From: Pseudomonas fildesensis
GTDB taxonomy: Bacteria > Pseudomonadota > Gammaproteobacteria > Pseudomonadales > Pseudomonadaceae
Assembly (NCBI RefSeq): GCF_001050345.1
Contig: NZ_LFMW01000007.1
Location: 1 to 64,000, forward strand
DNA length: 64,000 nucleotides
Direction of reading: 5' to 3'
In this document: piece by piece, positions 16,073-24,078 of the stretch
Layout of the letters: each line of letters begins with the position of its first letter
Position numbering within the stretch: the stretch's first letter is position 1
The notes under the pieces: generated by a model
The model's input: the letters and a program-made list of their open reading frames with translations, nothing else
Database searches by the model: none
What the model was told of the DNA's origin: nothing
Made by a program: the position numbers and the translations under genes

Positions 16073-18535
16073 GTGGACACAGTCATCAATTACCGTGACG
16101 GCAACGCTGTGCCCGGCGTTTCACCTCGCCGGTCACTCGCTCACCTGGGCGGCGTCGCCTGGGCCGTCAGCCATGTCCTGCTGGCCAACCAGGCCTGGGC
16201 CGACGACGCGCCGGCAACAGGTTCCTTTGACCTGCAGACCCTGCACCAGCGCGGCATTGATCCGCAATTGGCCAGCATTCTGCTGGAGGCACCGCGCTTT
16301 GCCAGCGGACGTCACACCGTCAACCTGACGGTCAACGGTCAGCGGCGAGGCCGTGTCGACGTGGCCTTCGACGCACAAGGCGGGCTGTGCTTTGACCCCG
16401 CCCTGCTGGACGCTGGTCAGTTGGTGGTACCGCCACGCAGCCTCGGTGACTGTCACGGGTTTATCGAGCAATACCCGCAAACCGTGATCGAGCCAGACCC
16501 GGCCAGCCTGAGCCTGTCGCTGGTGGTCCCGACCCAGGCGTTGCGTCCCGCAACCCAGGATATTTCCGGCTACAGCACCGGCGGCCTGGCGGCCTTGCTC
16601 AACTACGACGTGACCGGGCTGTACAACCAGTTGGGTGACAACACCAGTCGATTCGGCTCGGCCAATACCGAGGTCGGCTTCAACGCCGGTGACTGGATCG
16701 TGCGCAGCCGCCAGGTGCAGACCTGGCAAGCCGGCAGTTCGCGCAGCACCCACCTGGACGCCTACGCCCAACGCACCTTCGCCAGCCAACAGGCGGTGTT
16801 GCAGGCCGGGCAGATCAACCTCTATAACCCGGTGCTGGCGGGGGCCCAGATCAACGGCGTGCAGGTGCTCACCGAGCAGGCCCTGCAAGACCAGAACCAA
16901 GGCGCGACTGTCGACGGTATCGCCAACGGCCCGGCCCAGGTGGAGGTACGGCAGAACGGTGTACTGATCCACTCCACCGTGGTGCCCGCCGGGCCGTTTT
17001 CGCTGAGCAATGTACCGCGCCTGAACGGGCGCTCCGATGTGGAGGTAACGGTCAAGGAAGTTTCCGGCGACGAGCGCCGTTTCATCGTGCCCGCAGCCAT
17101 GCTGGGGCTGGGCTTGCCGGCGCCGGGTTATTCAGTGGCGGCCGGCCGGGTGCGCACTACAGGCGACAGTAATGGCGCAGAACCCTGGGTGGTCAGTGCG
17201 GGGTGGACGACGGTGCCGCATCCGCTGGTCACCCTGGGCAGCGGACTGCTGGCCGCCGAAGACTATCGCTCGGCCGGCCTGAACCTGGGGCTTTTGCCCT
17301 GGCAGGACAGCCAGTTGCAACTGGCGGTAGTGGCCGCCGAGGCCACTCATCAGGATCACAAGCGCGGCCTGCAGACAGACCTGTCGTGGAGCCAACAACT
17401 GGGTGAGCGCTGGGCAATCAGTGCCGCCAATTCCTGGCGAACCGAGGGCTACCGCGAACTCTCCGACTCAACCTACACCACCGACACCCGTGAGCAACAA
17501 CGCTCCCGGTACCGCGACCAACAAAGCGCCACGGCTTCCTGGTCTCATCCATGGCTGGGAGCGTTCAGCGCCGGGGCTTCTCGCTCCTCCTCATTTTCCG
17601 GCGAGAGCAGCAGTCGCGCGCTGGCGTCCTGGGGCACTCAGGTGGGCGGCGTCTCCATTTCCGCCACCGCCGAATGGCAGATGGGCGGTCGTCAGTACAA
17701 CGATGACGCCGTGTACCTGAACATCAGCCTGCCGCTTGGCGAGAGCCGTCGTGGCCGGGCCTGGGTGCGCAACTCCGGTGGCGAACACCGTATCGGCATG
17801 GGCGTCAACGAGCAGATCAACGACCAATTGGCCTATCGGGTCGGGGTTGAACATGACAGCCGTGACCGCGAGGTGGAGTCGTCCCTGGGGTTCTCGGCCC
17901 TGCCGTTCTACAGCCAGTTGGATTTCAACTACACCCGCTCCGACGACGAACGCTCCAGCTACCAGGGCGGGGCCCGCGGCGGGGTGGTGCTGCACGGCGA
18001 CGGCGTGACCTTCTCGCCCTACCCGGTGCGCGACACCTTTGCGCTGCTGTCGGTGGGCGAAATGGCCGGCGTCAAGGTCAGTACCCCCAGCGGCCCCGTA
18101 TGGACCGACTGGCAAGGCCAGGCCGTGGTGCCGCAGATCAGCGCCTACGGCCGCAGCCCCGTGGAGGTGCAAACGCGCTCACTGCCACGCAATGCCGACA
18201 TCAGCAATGGCCTGGCCGTGGTCTCGGCAGGGCGCGGCGCGGTGGACCGGCTCGAATTCGGCGTGGCCATGACGCGGCGGGCCTTGTTGACCCTGGACCG
18301 GCCAGTGCCGCGTGGGGCGACGGTCACCACCGGCAACGGGGAGTTCGTCACGCTGGTCCAGGAAGGCAACCAGGTGTTCCTGCCGAATGTGCTCGATCAG
18401 CCGACCTTGTGGATCAAGGCGCCCGGACAGCCCCGCTGCCGATTGCACTTTGAGTTACCGAAAAAAGCCGACCCGCAGGTGTATTTCGAAACCGCCCCGG
18501 CCCAGTGCCCAACGCCTTTAGGAAACCCGCCATGA
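16073..18535 (+). CDS. Outer-membrane pilus usher (FimD/PapC-like)
   Basis: The usher forms the outer-membrane pore through which subunits are threaded. The 820-residue protein has a long signal region ending AWADDAP, an N-terminal periplasmic domain (FDLQTLHQRGIDPQLASILL), the beta barrel, a plug-region segment (ATVDGIANGPAQVEVRQNGV) and a short C-terminal domain with a Cys pair (RCRLHFELP, APAQCP). It starts with GTG at 16073. No in-frame ATG precedes the signal peptide, and expression may therefore be kept low. It lies 129 bases after the chaperone gene, and its stop overlaps the adhesin start as ATGA. Confidence 0.92.
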   Translation: MDTVINYRDGNAVPGVSPRRSLAHLGGVAWAVSHVLLANQAWADDAPATGSFDLQTLHQRGIDPQLASILLEAPRFASGRHTVNLTVNGQRRGRVDVAFDAQGGLCFDPALLDAGQLVVPPRSLGDCHGFIEQYPQTVIEPDPASLSLSLVVPTQALRPATQDISGYSTGGLAALLNYDVTGLYNQLGDNTSRFGSANTEVGFNAGDWIVRSRQVQTWQAGSSRSTHLDAYAQRTFASQQAVLQAGQINLYNPVLAGAQINGVQVLTEQALQDQNQGATVDGIANGPAQVEVRQNGVLIHSTVVPAGPFSLSNVPRLNGRSDVEVTVKEVSGDERRFIVPAAMLGLGLPAPGYSVAAGRVRTTGDSNGAEPWVVSAGWTTVPHPLVTLGSGLLAAEDYRSAGLNLGLLPWQDSQLQLAVVAAEATHQDHKRGLQTDLSWSQQLGERWAISAANSWRTEGYRELSDSTYTTDTREQQRSRYRDQQSATASWSHPWLGAFSAGASRSSSFSGESSSRALASWGTQVGGVSISATAEWQMGGRQYNDDAVYLNISLPLGESRRGRAWVRNSGGEHRIGMGVNEQINDQLAYRVGVEHDSRDREVESSLGFSALPFYSQLDFNYTRSDDERSSYQGGARGGVVLHGDGVTFSPYPVRDTFALLSVGEMAGVKVSTPSGPVWTDWQGQAVVPQISAYGRSPVEVQTRSLPRNADISNGLAVVSAGRGAVDRLEFGVAMTRRALLTLDRPVPRGATVTTGNGEFVTLVQEGNQVFLPNVLDQPTLWIKAPGQPRCRLHFELPKKADPQVYFETAPAQCPTPLGNPP

Positions 18536-19665
18536 ACCTTGATTACCTGCTGCCTGCGATAGCGCTCGTGCTGTCGGGCATAGGCACTGCCCAGGCCCAG
18601 GACGACTGCCGCCTGGACCTGAGCGCATCGAGCCTGGACTTTGGCTTGATGAACCGGGCCATTACCCAACCCCCCGGGCCAGAGCGACTGCTGGGCGAAC
18701 GGCGCCTGAGCGTGTCTCTTAACTGCCCGCAACCCGCTGATATGAGCCTGTTCTATCGAGGTTTGGCCTTGGGGGCCGAACGACTGCGCTTTACCGAACA
18801 GGGCAGCTACCAGCTCCAGGTGCGCGAGGGTGTGCTCGATGGCCGCGCCGTGGAGCTAGGCCTTATGGCTGGTAACGGACAAGCCCCGAGTGCCTCGGGT
18901 TCGAGCCTGAACTGGCGCGCCGACCACGGCATCGTGCCGATGCAAAACGGCCAACCCGCCAACGGGCGCAGTTTTTCCGTGCAGGTGGTGGTCAATGCCT
19001 GGGCCGAGGAAGGCGCCGCTCGCGTTCGCGATGCCGTCACCTGGCAAGCTTCCGGTTGGGTCGATGCGCCCGTCACTGGCCGCTCCCGGGAACTGCAGCT
19101 GCTGGCGCGTTTCGCCCCGGCGGCGTGCACGCTAAGCCTGTCCAATAACGGCAAAGTGGACTTTGGCAGGCTGTCGGTCAACGCGCTGAACGCCGACAGG
19201 GACACGCCCCTGGCGGACAAACCATTGGCCCTGACCGTGAACTGTGACGGGCCGACTCATTTTGCCTTGCTCATGCAGGACAATCGCCAGGGCTCCGCCA
19301 CCGGCGGCACCGATGAAACGGCGTACGGGCTGGGGCTGGACGCGCGCTCGCAAAAGATCGGCCGCTACTACGTGAGCGTCGACCCGACCCAAACCAGCGC
19401 CGACAACCTGCCACAGCTGTATCGCACCGACTCCACCACAGCAGGCGTGGCCTGGAGCAGCGCCAATACCAATCCCATCCCGCTTGCCGCCCGCAGCTAC
19501 CTGGGATTTACCGACAGTGCCGGCAGCACCCTTGGCCCCACAGCCTTGCAAAGCCTGAATGCGCTGCTGAATGTGAAGGCCATTCTAGCGCCCCTCCAGC
19601 AGTTGGACCTGAGCAGCGAGATCAGACTCAACGGCTCGGCCACACTGGAAATCATCTACCTCTAA
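18532..19665 (+). CDS. Two-domain DUF1120 protein, probable tip adhesin
   Basis: This 377-residue protein is about 1.8 times the length of the other subunits. After a signal peptide (MNLDYLLPAIALVLSGIGTA) comes a unique N-terminal domain of about 170 residues with its own Cys pair (DDCRLDLSAS, VSLNCPQP). The C-terminal half from about residue 198 (ACTLSLSNNGKVDFGRLSVN) is a pilin domain of the operon type ending GSATLEIIYL. Receptor-binding domain plus pilin domain is the plan of FimH/PapG-type tip adhesins, so that role is inferred. The start overlaps the usher stop by ATGA, giving translational coupling. No ligand can be predicted. Confidence 0.8.
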   Translation: MNLDYLLPAIALVLSGIGTAQAQDDCRLDLSASSLDFGLMNRAITQPPGPERLLGERRLSVSLNCPQPADMSLFYRGLALGAERLRFTEQGSYQLQVREGVLDGRAVELGLMAGNGQAPSASGSSLNWRADHGIVPMQNGQPANGRSFSVQVVVNAWAEEGAARVRDAVTWQASGWVDAPVTGRSRELQLLARFAPAACTLSLSNNGKVDFGRLSVNALNADRDTPLADKPLALTVNCDGPTHFALLMQDNRQGSATGGTDETAYGLGLDARSQKIGRYYVSVDPTQTSADNLPQLYRTDSTTAGVAWSSANTNPIPLAARSYLGFTDSAGSTLGPTALQSLNALLNVKAILAPLQQLDLSSEIRLNGSATLEIIYL

Positions 19666-19685
19666 CCTGCTTATCGGAGCCCACG

Positions 19686-20324
19686 ATGAACACATCACTG
19701 ATCGTCCTGACCCTGGCCCTGAGCCCTCTGGCGATGGCGGCCTCCACGGTCGACCTGAACGTCAACGGCCTGATCACCCCGGTGGCCTGTACCCCAATCT
19801 TGTCCGCTGGCGGGTTGGTCGACTTCGGCAAGATCTCCCAGCAAGACCTCAACCTGGCGAGCGGCACGCGGCTGCCAGTCAAATCCCTGACCCTGACCGT
19901 CAATTGCAATGGCGCCGCACGCTATGCCTTGCGCATGCGCGACAACCGCGACGGCACGGCCCACGTCAACAGCGAGATTTATTACGGATTGGGACTGGAC
20001 AGCAGCGGCAACAAGGTTGGCGTGTATTCGCTCAGTTTCGACCCGACGCAAACCGTGGCCGATACACTGCCGGACCTCTACGGCACCGAGTCCACCACGG
20101 GCGGCCTGGCCTGGCGTACGTCCAACCGCAACCCGATCGACATCGGTTCCAAAAGCCTGCTGGGTTTTACCGATACAGAAGGCAGCACCGCCGGCCCTTC
20201 GGCCATCCAGACCCTGACCAGCACGCTGACACTGGAAGCGGTGATCAACGCCAGGCAGGAACTGGACTTGAGCACCGACATTCGCATGGATGGCTCCGGC
20301 ACGCTGGAAGTGGTGTATCTCTAG
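19686..20324 (+). CDS. DUF1120-type fimbrial subunit 5
   Basis: The last gene of the pilus operon encodes 212 residues. Its signal peptide ends AMAA and the mature start is STVDLNVNGLITPVACTP; the second Cys is in LTVNCNGA and the end is GSGTLEVVYL. It resembles the C-terminal half of the preceding adhesin more than the other pilins: both share DPTQT, STT-G-AW and LLGFTD/YLGFTD stretches. That suggests one arose from the other by duplication plus domain gain. A GGAG ribosome site precedes the start by about 8 bases. The stop codon lies within the base of the terminator stem. Confidence 0.85.
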   Translation: MNTSLIVLTLALSPLAMAASTVDLNVNGLITPVACTPILSAGGLVDFGKISQQDLNLASGTRLPVKSLTLTVNCNGAARYALRMRDNRDGTAHVNSEIYYGLGLDSSGNKVGVYSLSFDPTQTVADTLPDLYGTESTTGGLAWRTSNRNPIDIGSKSLLGFTDTEGSTAGPSAIQTLTSTLTLEAVINARQELDLSTDIRMDGSGTLEVVYL

Positions 20325-20377
20325 GGGCGTTCTCAATTAGTTTCCCCGCGGCGGGGAAACAGATTGAGAACGCCCCC
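20324..20377. terminator. Long bidirectional terminator between pilus operon and MFS gene
   Basis: Nested perfect arms are GGGGCGTTCTCAAT with ATTGAGAACGCCCC, and inside them TTTCCCCGC with GCGGGGAAA. The structure fills the entire gap between the stop codons of two convergent genes and even uses bases of those stops. It should end transcription in both directions, although it lacks a long T-run. Confidence 0.8.
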
Positions 20378-21643
20378 CTAGACCTTCTCGCTGCTGACGC
20401 CCACGTACAGCGCCCGACCCGCGCCGAGCCCGGCGACGATGGCGCCCACGCCGATCACCGCGAAGATCCAGCCGACGGCGCCCCAGCCGCCGGTCCAGTC
20501 ATGCACCAGCCCGACCGCAAACGGCCCGAGGGACGCCAGGGTGTAACCAACCCCTTGGGCCATGCTCGACAGGTTGGCGGCCACGTGGGCGTCGCGCGAG
20601 CGCAGCACGATCAAGGTCAGCGCCAGGCTGAACGTGCCGCCCTGGCCCAGGCCCAGCAGGATCGCCCAGCCCCACAAACCGTCCAGCGGTGCATACAGGC
20701 AACCGAACAACCCGCCGAGGGTCAGCAGCATCACCACCACGATCGCCAGGCGCTGGTCCTTGCCGCGCGTGGCCAACCAGGGCGCAGCGAGGGAACTGGC
20801 CAGTTGCACGATGACCGAGCCGGAGAGCACCAACCCCGCCTGGGTCGCCGTGAGGCCGCGGCCGATCAGGATCGACGGCAACCAACCGAACACGATGTAG
20901 GCCAGGGACGATTGCAGCCCCATGTACAAGGTCACCTGCCAGGCCAACGGATCGCGCAGTAAACCTTTCACGCGGTAGGCAACTCGATGGGCGCCGTGTT
21001 TGTGCCCCACCTGCGGCAACCAGAACAGCGCCGCCACCACTGCCGGCAGCATCCAGAAGCCCAGGCCGATGTTCCAGCTGTCGCCGAAGTAACGACTCAA
21101 CGGCACCGTGGAACCCGCCGCCAGCGCCGCCCCCAGGCACAACGCCATGGTGTAGACGCCGGTCATGGCGCCCGCCTGTTTGGCGAAGTCGCGCTTGACG
21201 ATACCCGGCAGCAACACGCCGATGATGCCGATGCTCGCACCGGCAAGCAGACTGCCGGCAAACAGGCCGACTTCACCGAACGAACTGCGCAGAATGATCC
21301 CGCCAGCCAACGTCAGCAGAATCCCCAGCACCACCCGCTCGGCACCGAAGCGCCGCGCCAGGATCGGCGCCATCGGCGCGAACAGGCCCAGGCAGAGCAC
21401 TGGCAAGGTGGTCAGCAGACCGGCCTTGGCGGCCGACAAGCCGAGGCTATTGGAAACCTCGGCCAGCAACGGCGACAGGCTCGACAGCGCCGGGCGCAGG
21501 TTCAACGCCACAAGGATCAGGCCCAGCAGCAACAGCCACGGCCGCGTGACGAGCGGCGGACTGTGCTGCACGACATCGTCGTCGGCTTCGGCGTCGATCA
21601 ACAGTTCTTCGAGTTCGGTCGTACGCTTGGTTTCAGGGTTCAT
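20378..21643 (-). CDS. MFS transporter, CynX/NimT family
   Basis: This 421-residue inner-membrane carrier has about 12 hydrophobic segments. A hydrophilic, acidic N terminus (ELEELLIDAEADDD) precedes the first segment, PWLLLLGLILVALNLRPALSSLSPLL; its NLRPA motif is typical of the cyanate/nitroimidazole transporter family (CynX, NimT/YeaN). The substrate is unknown. Its ATG lies inside the 3' end of the GntR regulator gene, which overlaps it by 11 bases, so the two are co-transcribed and probably co-regulated. Confidence 0.88.
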   Translation of the reverse strand: MNPETKRTTELEELLIDAEADDDVVQHSPPLVTRPWLLLLGLILVALNLRPALSSLSPLLAEVSNSLGLSAAKAGLLTTLPVLCLGLFAPMAPILARRFGAERVVLGILLTLAGGIILRSSFGEVGLFAGSLLAGASIGIIGVLLPGIVKRDFAKQAGAMTGVYTMALCLGAALAAGSTVPLSRYFGDSWNIGLGFWMLPAVVAALFWLPQVGHKHGAHRVAYRVKGLLRDPLAWQVTLYMGLQSSLAYIVFGWLPSILIGRGLTATQAGLVLSGSVIVQLASSLAAPWLATRGKDQRLAIVVVMLLTLGGLFGCLYAPLDGLWGWAILLGLGQGGTFSLALTLIVLRSRDAHVAANLSSMAQGVGYTLASLGPFAVGLVHDWTGGWGAVGWIFAVIGVGAIVAGLGAGRALYVGVSSEKV

Positions 21644-22292
21644 TGATCAACTGCCGGCAGAGGGATTTGGCGCGCTCCGGGTCCTGCTGCTCCACGGCTT
21701 CGAGCAGGGCGATATGCAGGTCGAACACGGCCTGGCGACGCGGCGAAATGTTCAGGGTCTGGCGCAACAGGGCGCCGACGATGCTGGAAAAATAATGGTA
21801 CAGCTCGCTCAAGGCCGGGTTGTGCGCGGCGTCGACCAAGTGTTTGTGGAACACCAGGTCGGCGCTGATATAGGCCTCCAGTTCACCGTGATACAGCTCG
21901 GCGCTGAGGTTGAGTGCCTGGCGCAAATCGTTGAGGTCTTGCTCGGTGCGGCGCAGCGCGGCGAGGCCGATGGCCTCCACTTCCAGAATCTGCCGCGTCT
22001 CCTGTGCCTGCTCCAGGGTGCAATGGGACAGCGCTCGCATTGCGCCCAGTGGGTCGGTCATCGAGCGCAGGTAACTGCCGTCGCCCTGGCGGATTTCGAT
22101 CAAGCCGGAGAACGCCAATACACGCATCGCCTCGCGCACGGTATTGCGGCTGATGCCCAACTCGGCGGACAGCTCGGGCTCGGTGGGCAGGCGCTCGCCG
22201 ATGGCCCAAGCACCTTGGGTGATGCGTTGGCGCATCTGCTCCAGGGCCTGGTCGACCAGGGAGCGTTTGATCAGGGGGGCGATGTCTGTCAT
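21633..22292 (-). CDS. GntR/FadR-family transcriptional regulator
   Basis: This 219-residue regulator has an N-terminal winged helix (ERLPTEPELSAELGISRNTVREAMRVLAFSGLIEIRQGDG) and an all-helical FCD effector domain. The FCD domain contains HKHLVDAAHN and a later His (DLHIALLEAV) that fit the metal-binding residues of this class. The ATG at 22292 is preferred; the TTG-started extension to 22313 lacks support. It forms an operon with the overlapping CynX-like carrier, so it probably controls uptake or efflux of a small organic acid or related ligand. The ligand cannot be deduced. Confidence 0.88.
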   Translation of the reverse strand: MTDIAPLIKRSLVDQALEQMRQRITQGAWAIGERLPTEPELSAELGISRNTVREAMRVLAFSGLIEIRQGDGSYLRSMTDPLGAMRALSHCTLEQAQETRQILEVEAIGLAALRRTEQDLNDLRQALNLSAELYHGELEAYISADLVFHKHLVDAAHNPALSELYHYFSSIVGALLRQTLNISPRRQAVFDLHIALLEAVEQQDPERAKSLCRQLINEP

Positions 22293-22412
22293 CGGATTTG
22301 CGCTTTCGTCCAATCATAGGATGAATTTTCCTACAGCCTATTCGGACTCACCTACAAAGGCAACGCACTAGGGTTCTTAGGCAGGCAAAGGAGCAGTATT
22401 TTCGATTGGTAA

Positions 22413-22433
22413 AATTACCCTTAGAGGGTAATT
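22413..22433. promoter_or_regulatory. Palindromic operator of mqsRA
   Basis: A perfect inverted repeat AATTACCCT / AGGGTAATT with a 3-base spacer lies 18 bases before mqsR. It resembles the AACCT-N-AGGTT type palindromes bound by E. coli MqsA (known). Its position suits autorepression by the MqsA helix-turn-helix domain. Binding itself is inferred. Confidence 0.7.
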
Positions 22434-22451
22434 ATTGGACTCAGGTGTCTT

Positions 22452-22763
22452 ATGGAAAAGTACACACCTCATTACGATTTGGCGGTGATAAAGGCGGATG
22501 TGAGGCGGCTTGGCTACAAGGCTTTCACCAGTACAGCGCGACTGTGCGCAAAAGACCTTGGCATGGATGTGGAAGAGATGCAGGCAGTCATCTACGAGCT
22601 GAAAAAAACGATGCTGTACAAGTCAATGACGAGTTATAGCGACTATCGCACCTGGCAGGATGTCTACCACGTTTCCTCGCACGGTTTGGAGATCTACATC
22701 AAGGTGACTTACCGCCCGGGCGGTCAACCTCCGGTGATCTCCTTCAAGGAGAAAAACCCATGA
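22452..22763 (+). CDS. mqsR: MqsR mRNA interferase toxin
   Basis: This 103-residue RelE-fold ribonuclease cleaves mRNA (at GCU in E. coli) when freed from its antitoxin. The protein begins MEKYTPHYDL as in the family. The block LYKSMTSYSDYRTWQDVY contains Lys57 and Gln69, and Tyr82 follows; these match the E. coli active-site residues Lys56, Gln69-equivalent and Tyr81. The C terminus ISFKEKNP is conserved. Its stop overlaps the mqsA start by ATGA, which couples synthesis of the pair. The toxin-first order is characteristic of mqsRA. All key residues are present, so it should be active. Confidence 0.95.
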   Translation: MEKYTPHYDLAVIKADVRRLGYKAFTSTARLCAKDLGMDVEEMQAVIYELKKTMLYKSMTSYSDYRTWQDVYHVSSHGLEIYIKVTYRPGGQPPVISFKEKNP

Positions 22764-23242
22764 AAACAGAGCAATGCTATAGCTGTGGAAGACCTGACGG
22801 GATGCTTCACTTTTCAGGACGTAGCGAGACAATGGAGGTCAAAGGCTTATTGCGCCGTATAGACAACTTGTCTGGGCTGGAATGTCAGTCATGCGGGGAA
22901 GTCATCCTCGATCCTGAAGATGCAGAACGCTATTCGAACCTGTGTGATGAGATAGTCCACACCTTCAGGCAAATGATCGGCACAGAGATGAAACGTATAC
23001 GCCGCAAGCTGCACCTCTCACAAAAGGAAACGGTGCAACTGCTGTCGGGTGGCGGCCATAACGCGTTTTCTCGCTACGAACGCGGCGAGGTATTACCACC
23101 CAAGTCCCTGGTGATCCTGATGCGCTTGCTCGAGCGGCATCCACACTTGCTGGTCGAGGCAAAAATACTCAGTGAAGGCGCAGATCTGCGTAACTCCACG
23201 AATACGGTCCATAAAGAGTACGAAACCCTGACGACGCCCTGA
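22760..23242 (+). CDS. mqsA: MqsA antitoxin (zinc-binding plus XRE helix-turn-helix)
   Basis: This 160-residue antitoxin neutralises MqsR and represses the operon. The N-terminal zinc domain has two CxxC pairs, CYSC at 6-9 and CQSC near 47-50. The C-terminal XRE domain reads MKRIRRKLHLSQKETVQLLSGGGHNAFSRYERGE. It is about 25 to 30 residues longer than the E. coli protein, with a tail rich in polar residues (EGADLRNSTNTVHKEYE) of unknown role. A strong terminator follows directly. Confidence 0.93.
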   Translation: MKTEQCYSCGRPDGMLHFSGRSETMEVKGLLRRIDNLSGLECQSCGEVILDPEDAERYSNLCDEIVHTFRQMIGTEMKRIRRKLHLSQKETVQLLSGGGHNAFSRYERGEVLPPKSLVILMRLLERHPHLLVEAKILSEGADLRNSTNTVHKEYETLTTP

Positions 23243-23251
23243 CCGAGCACA

Positions 23252-23287
23252 AAAAACAAACCCGGCACCAGGCCGGGTTTATTTTTA
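23252..23287. terminator. Bidirectional terminator between mqsA and aapP
   Basis: A stem of AAACCCGGC (23258-23266) and GCCGGGTTT (23272-23280) has a 5-base loop. An A-rich stretch lies to the left and TATTTTT to the right, so it can terminate both convergent operons. Confidence 0.9.
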
Positions 23288-23302
23288 AACATCACCCATC
23301 GA

Positions 23303-24067
23303 TCAATGCAAAATCTGGCTCAAGAACAACTTGGTCCGATCATTCTGCGGATTATCGAAGAAGTCATTCGGCGCCGCCTGCTCCACGATTTCGCCCTTGT
23401 CCATGAAGATCACGCGGTTGGCCACGGTGCGGGCGAAGCCCATTTCGTGGGTCACGCACAACATGGTCATGCCGTCTTCGGCCAGGCCGATCATGGTGTC
23501 GAGTACTTCCTTCACCATCTCCGGGTCGAGGGCCGAGGTTGGCTCATCGAACAGCATGATTTTCGGTTTCATGCACAGGGCACGGGCGATGGCCACACGC
23601 TGTTGCTGGCCGCCGGACAGTTGCCCCGGGAACTTGTGGGCCTGCTCCGGGATGCGCACGCGCTCCAGGTAATGCATGGCGATTTCTTCGGCCTTGCGCT
23701 TGGGCATCTTGCGTACCCACATCGGTGCCAGCGTGCAGTTCTGCAGGATGGTCAGGTGCGGGAACAGGTTGAAGTGCTGGAACACCATGCCGACTTCACG
23801 GCGTACCGTTTCGATCTGCTTGAGGTCGTTGGTCAGCTCCACGCCATCGACCACGATGCGGCCCTGCTGGTGCTCTTCCAGACGGTTGAGGCAGCGGATG
23901 GTGGTGGACTTGCCCGAACCCGACGGGCCGCACAGCACGATACGCTCGCCCTGTTTAACGTCGAGGTTGATGTCTTTCAACACGTGGAACTGGCCGTACC
24001 ACTTGTTGACGCCCTGCATCTGGATAATGCCTTCAGGGCTCACAGGCTGTTTGATCGCTTCGCTCAT
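23303..24067 (-). CDS. aapP: General L-amino-acid ABC transporter, ATPase
   Basis: This 254-residue ATPase drives the AapJQMP uptake system for polar and other L-amino acids. Walker A is GPSGSGKST at 47-55, the ABC signature is LSGGQQQR from 150, and Walker B is IMLFDEP at 170-176, followed by the His switch VTHEMGFA. The ATG at 24067 matches the family start ([13 protein letters not shown]); the frame open to 24202 is an antisense artefact of aapM. It follows aapM by 11 bases and is the last gene of the operon. Confidence 0.95.
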   Translation of the reverse strand: MSEAIKQPVSPEGIIQMQGVNKWYGQFHVLKDINLDVKQGERIVLCGPSGSGKSTTIRCLNRLEEHQQGRIVVDGVELTNDLKQIETVRREVGMVFQHFNLFPHLTILQNCTLAPMWVRKMPKRKAEEIAMHYLERVRIPEQAHKFPGQLSGGQQQRVAIARALCMKPKIMLFDEPTSALDPEMVKEVLDTMIGLAEDGMTMLCVTHEMGFARTVANRVIFMDKGEIVEQAAPNDFFDNPQNDRTKLFLSQILH

Positions 24068-24078
24068 AACAACAACTC

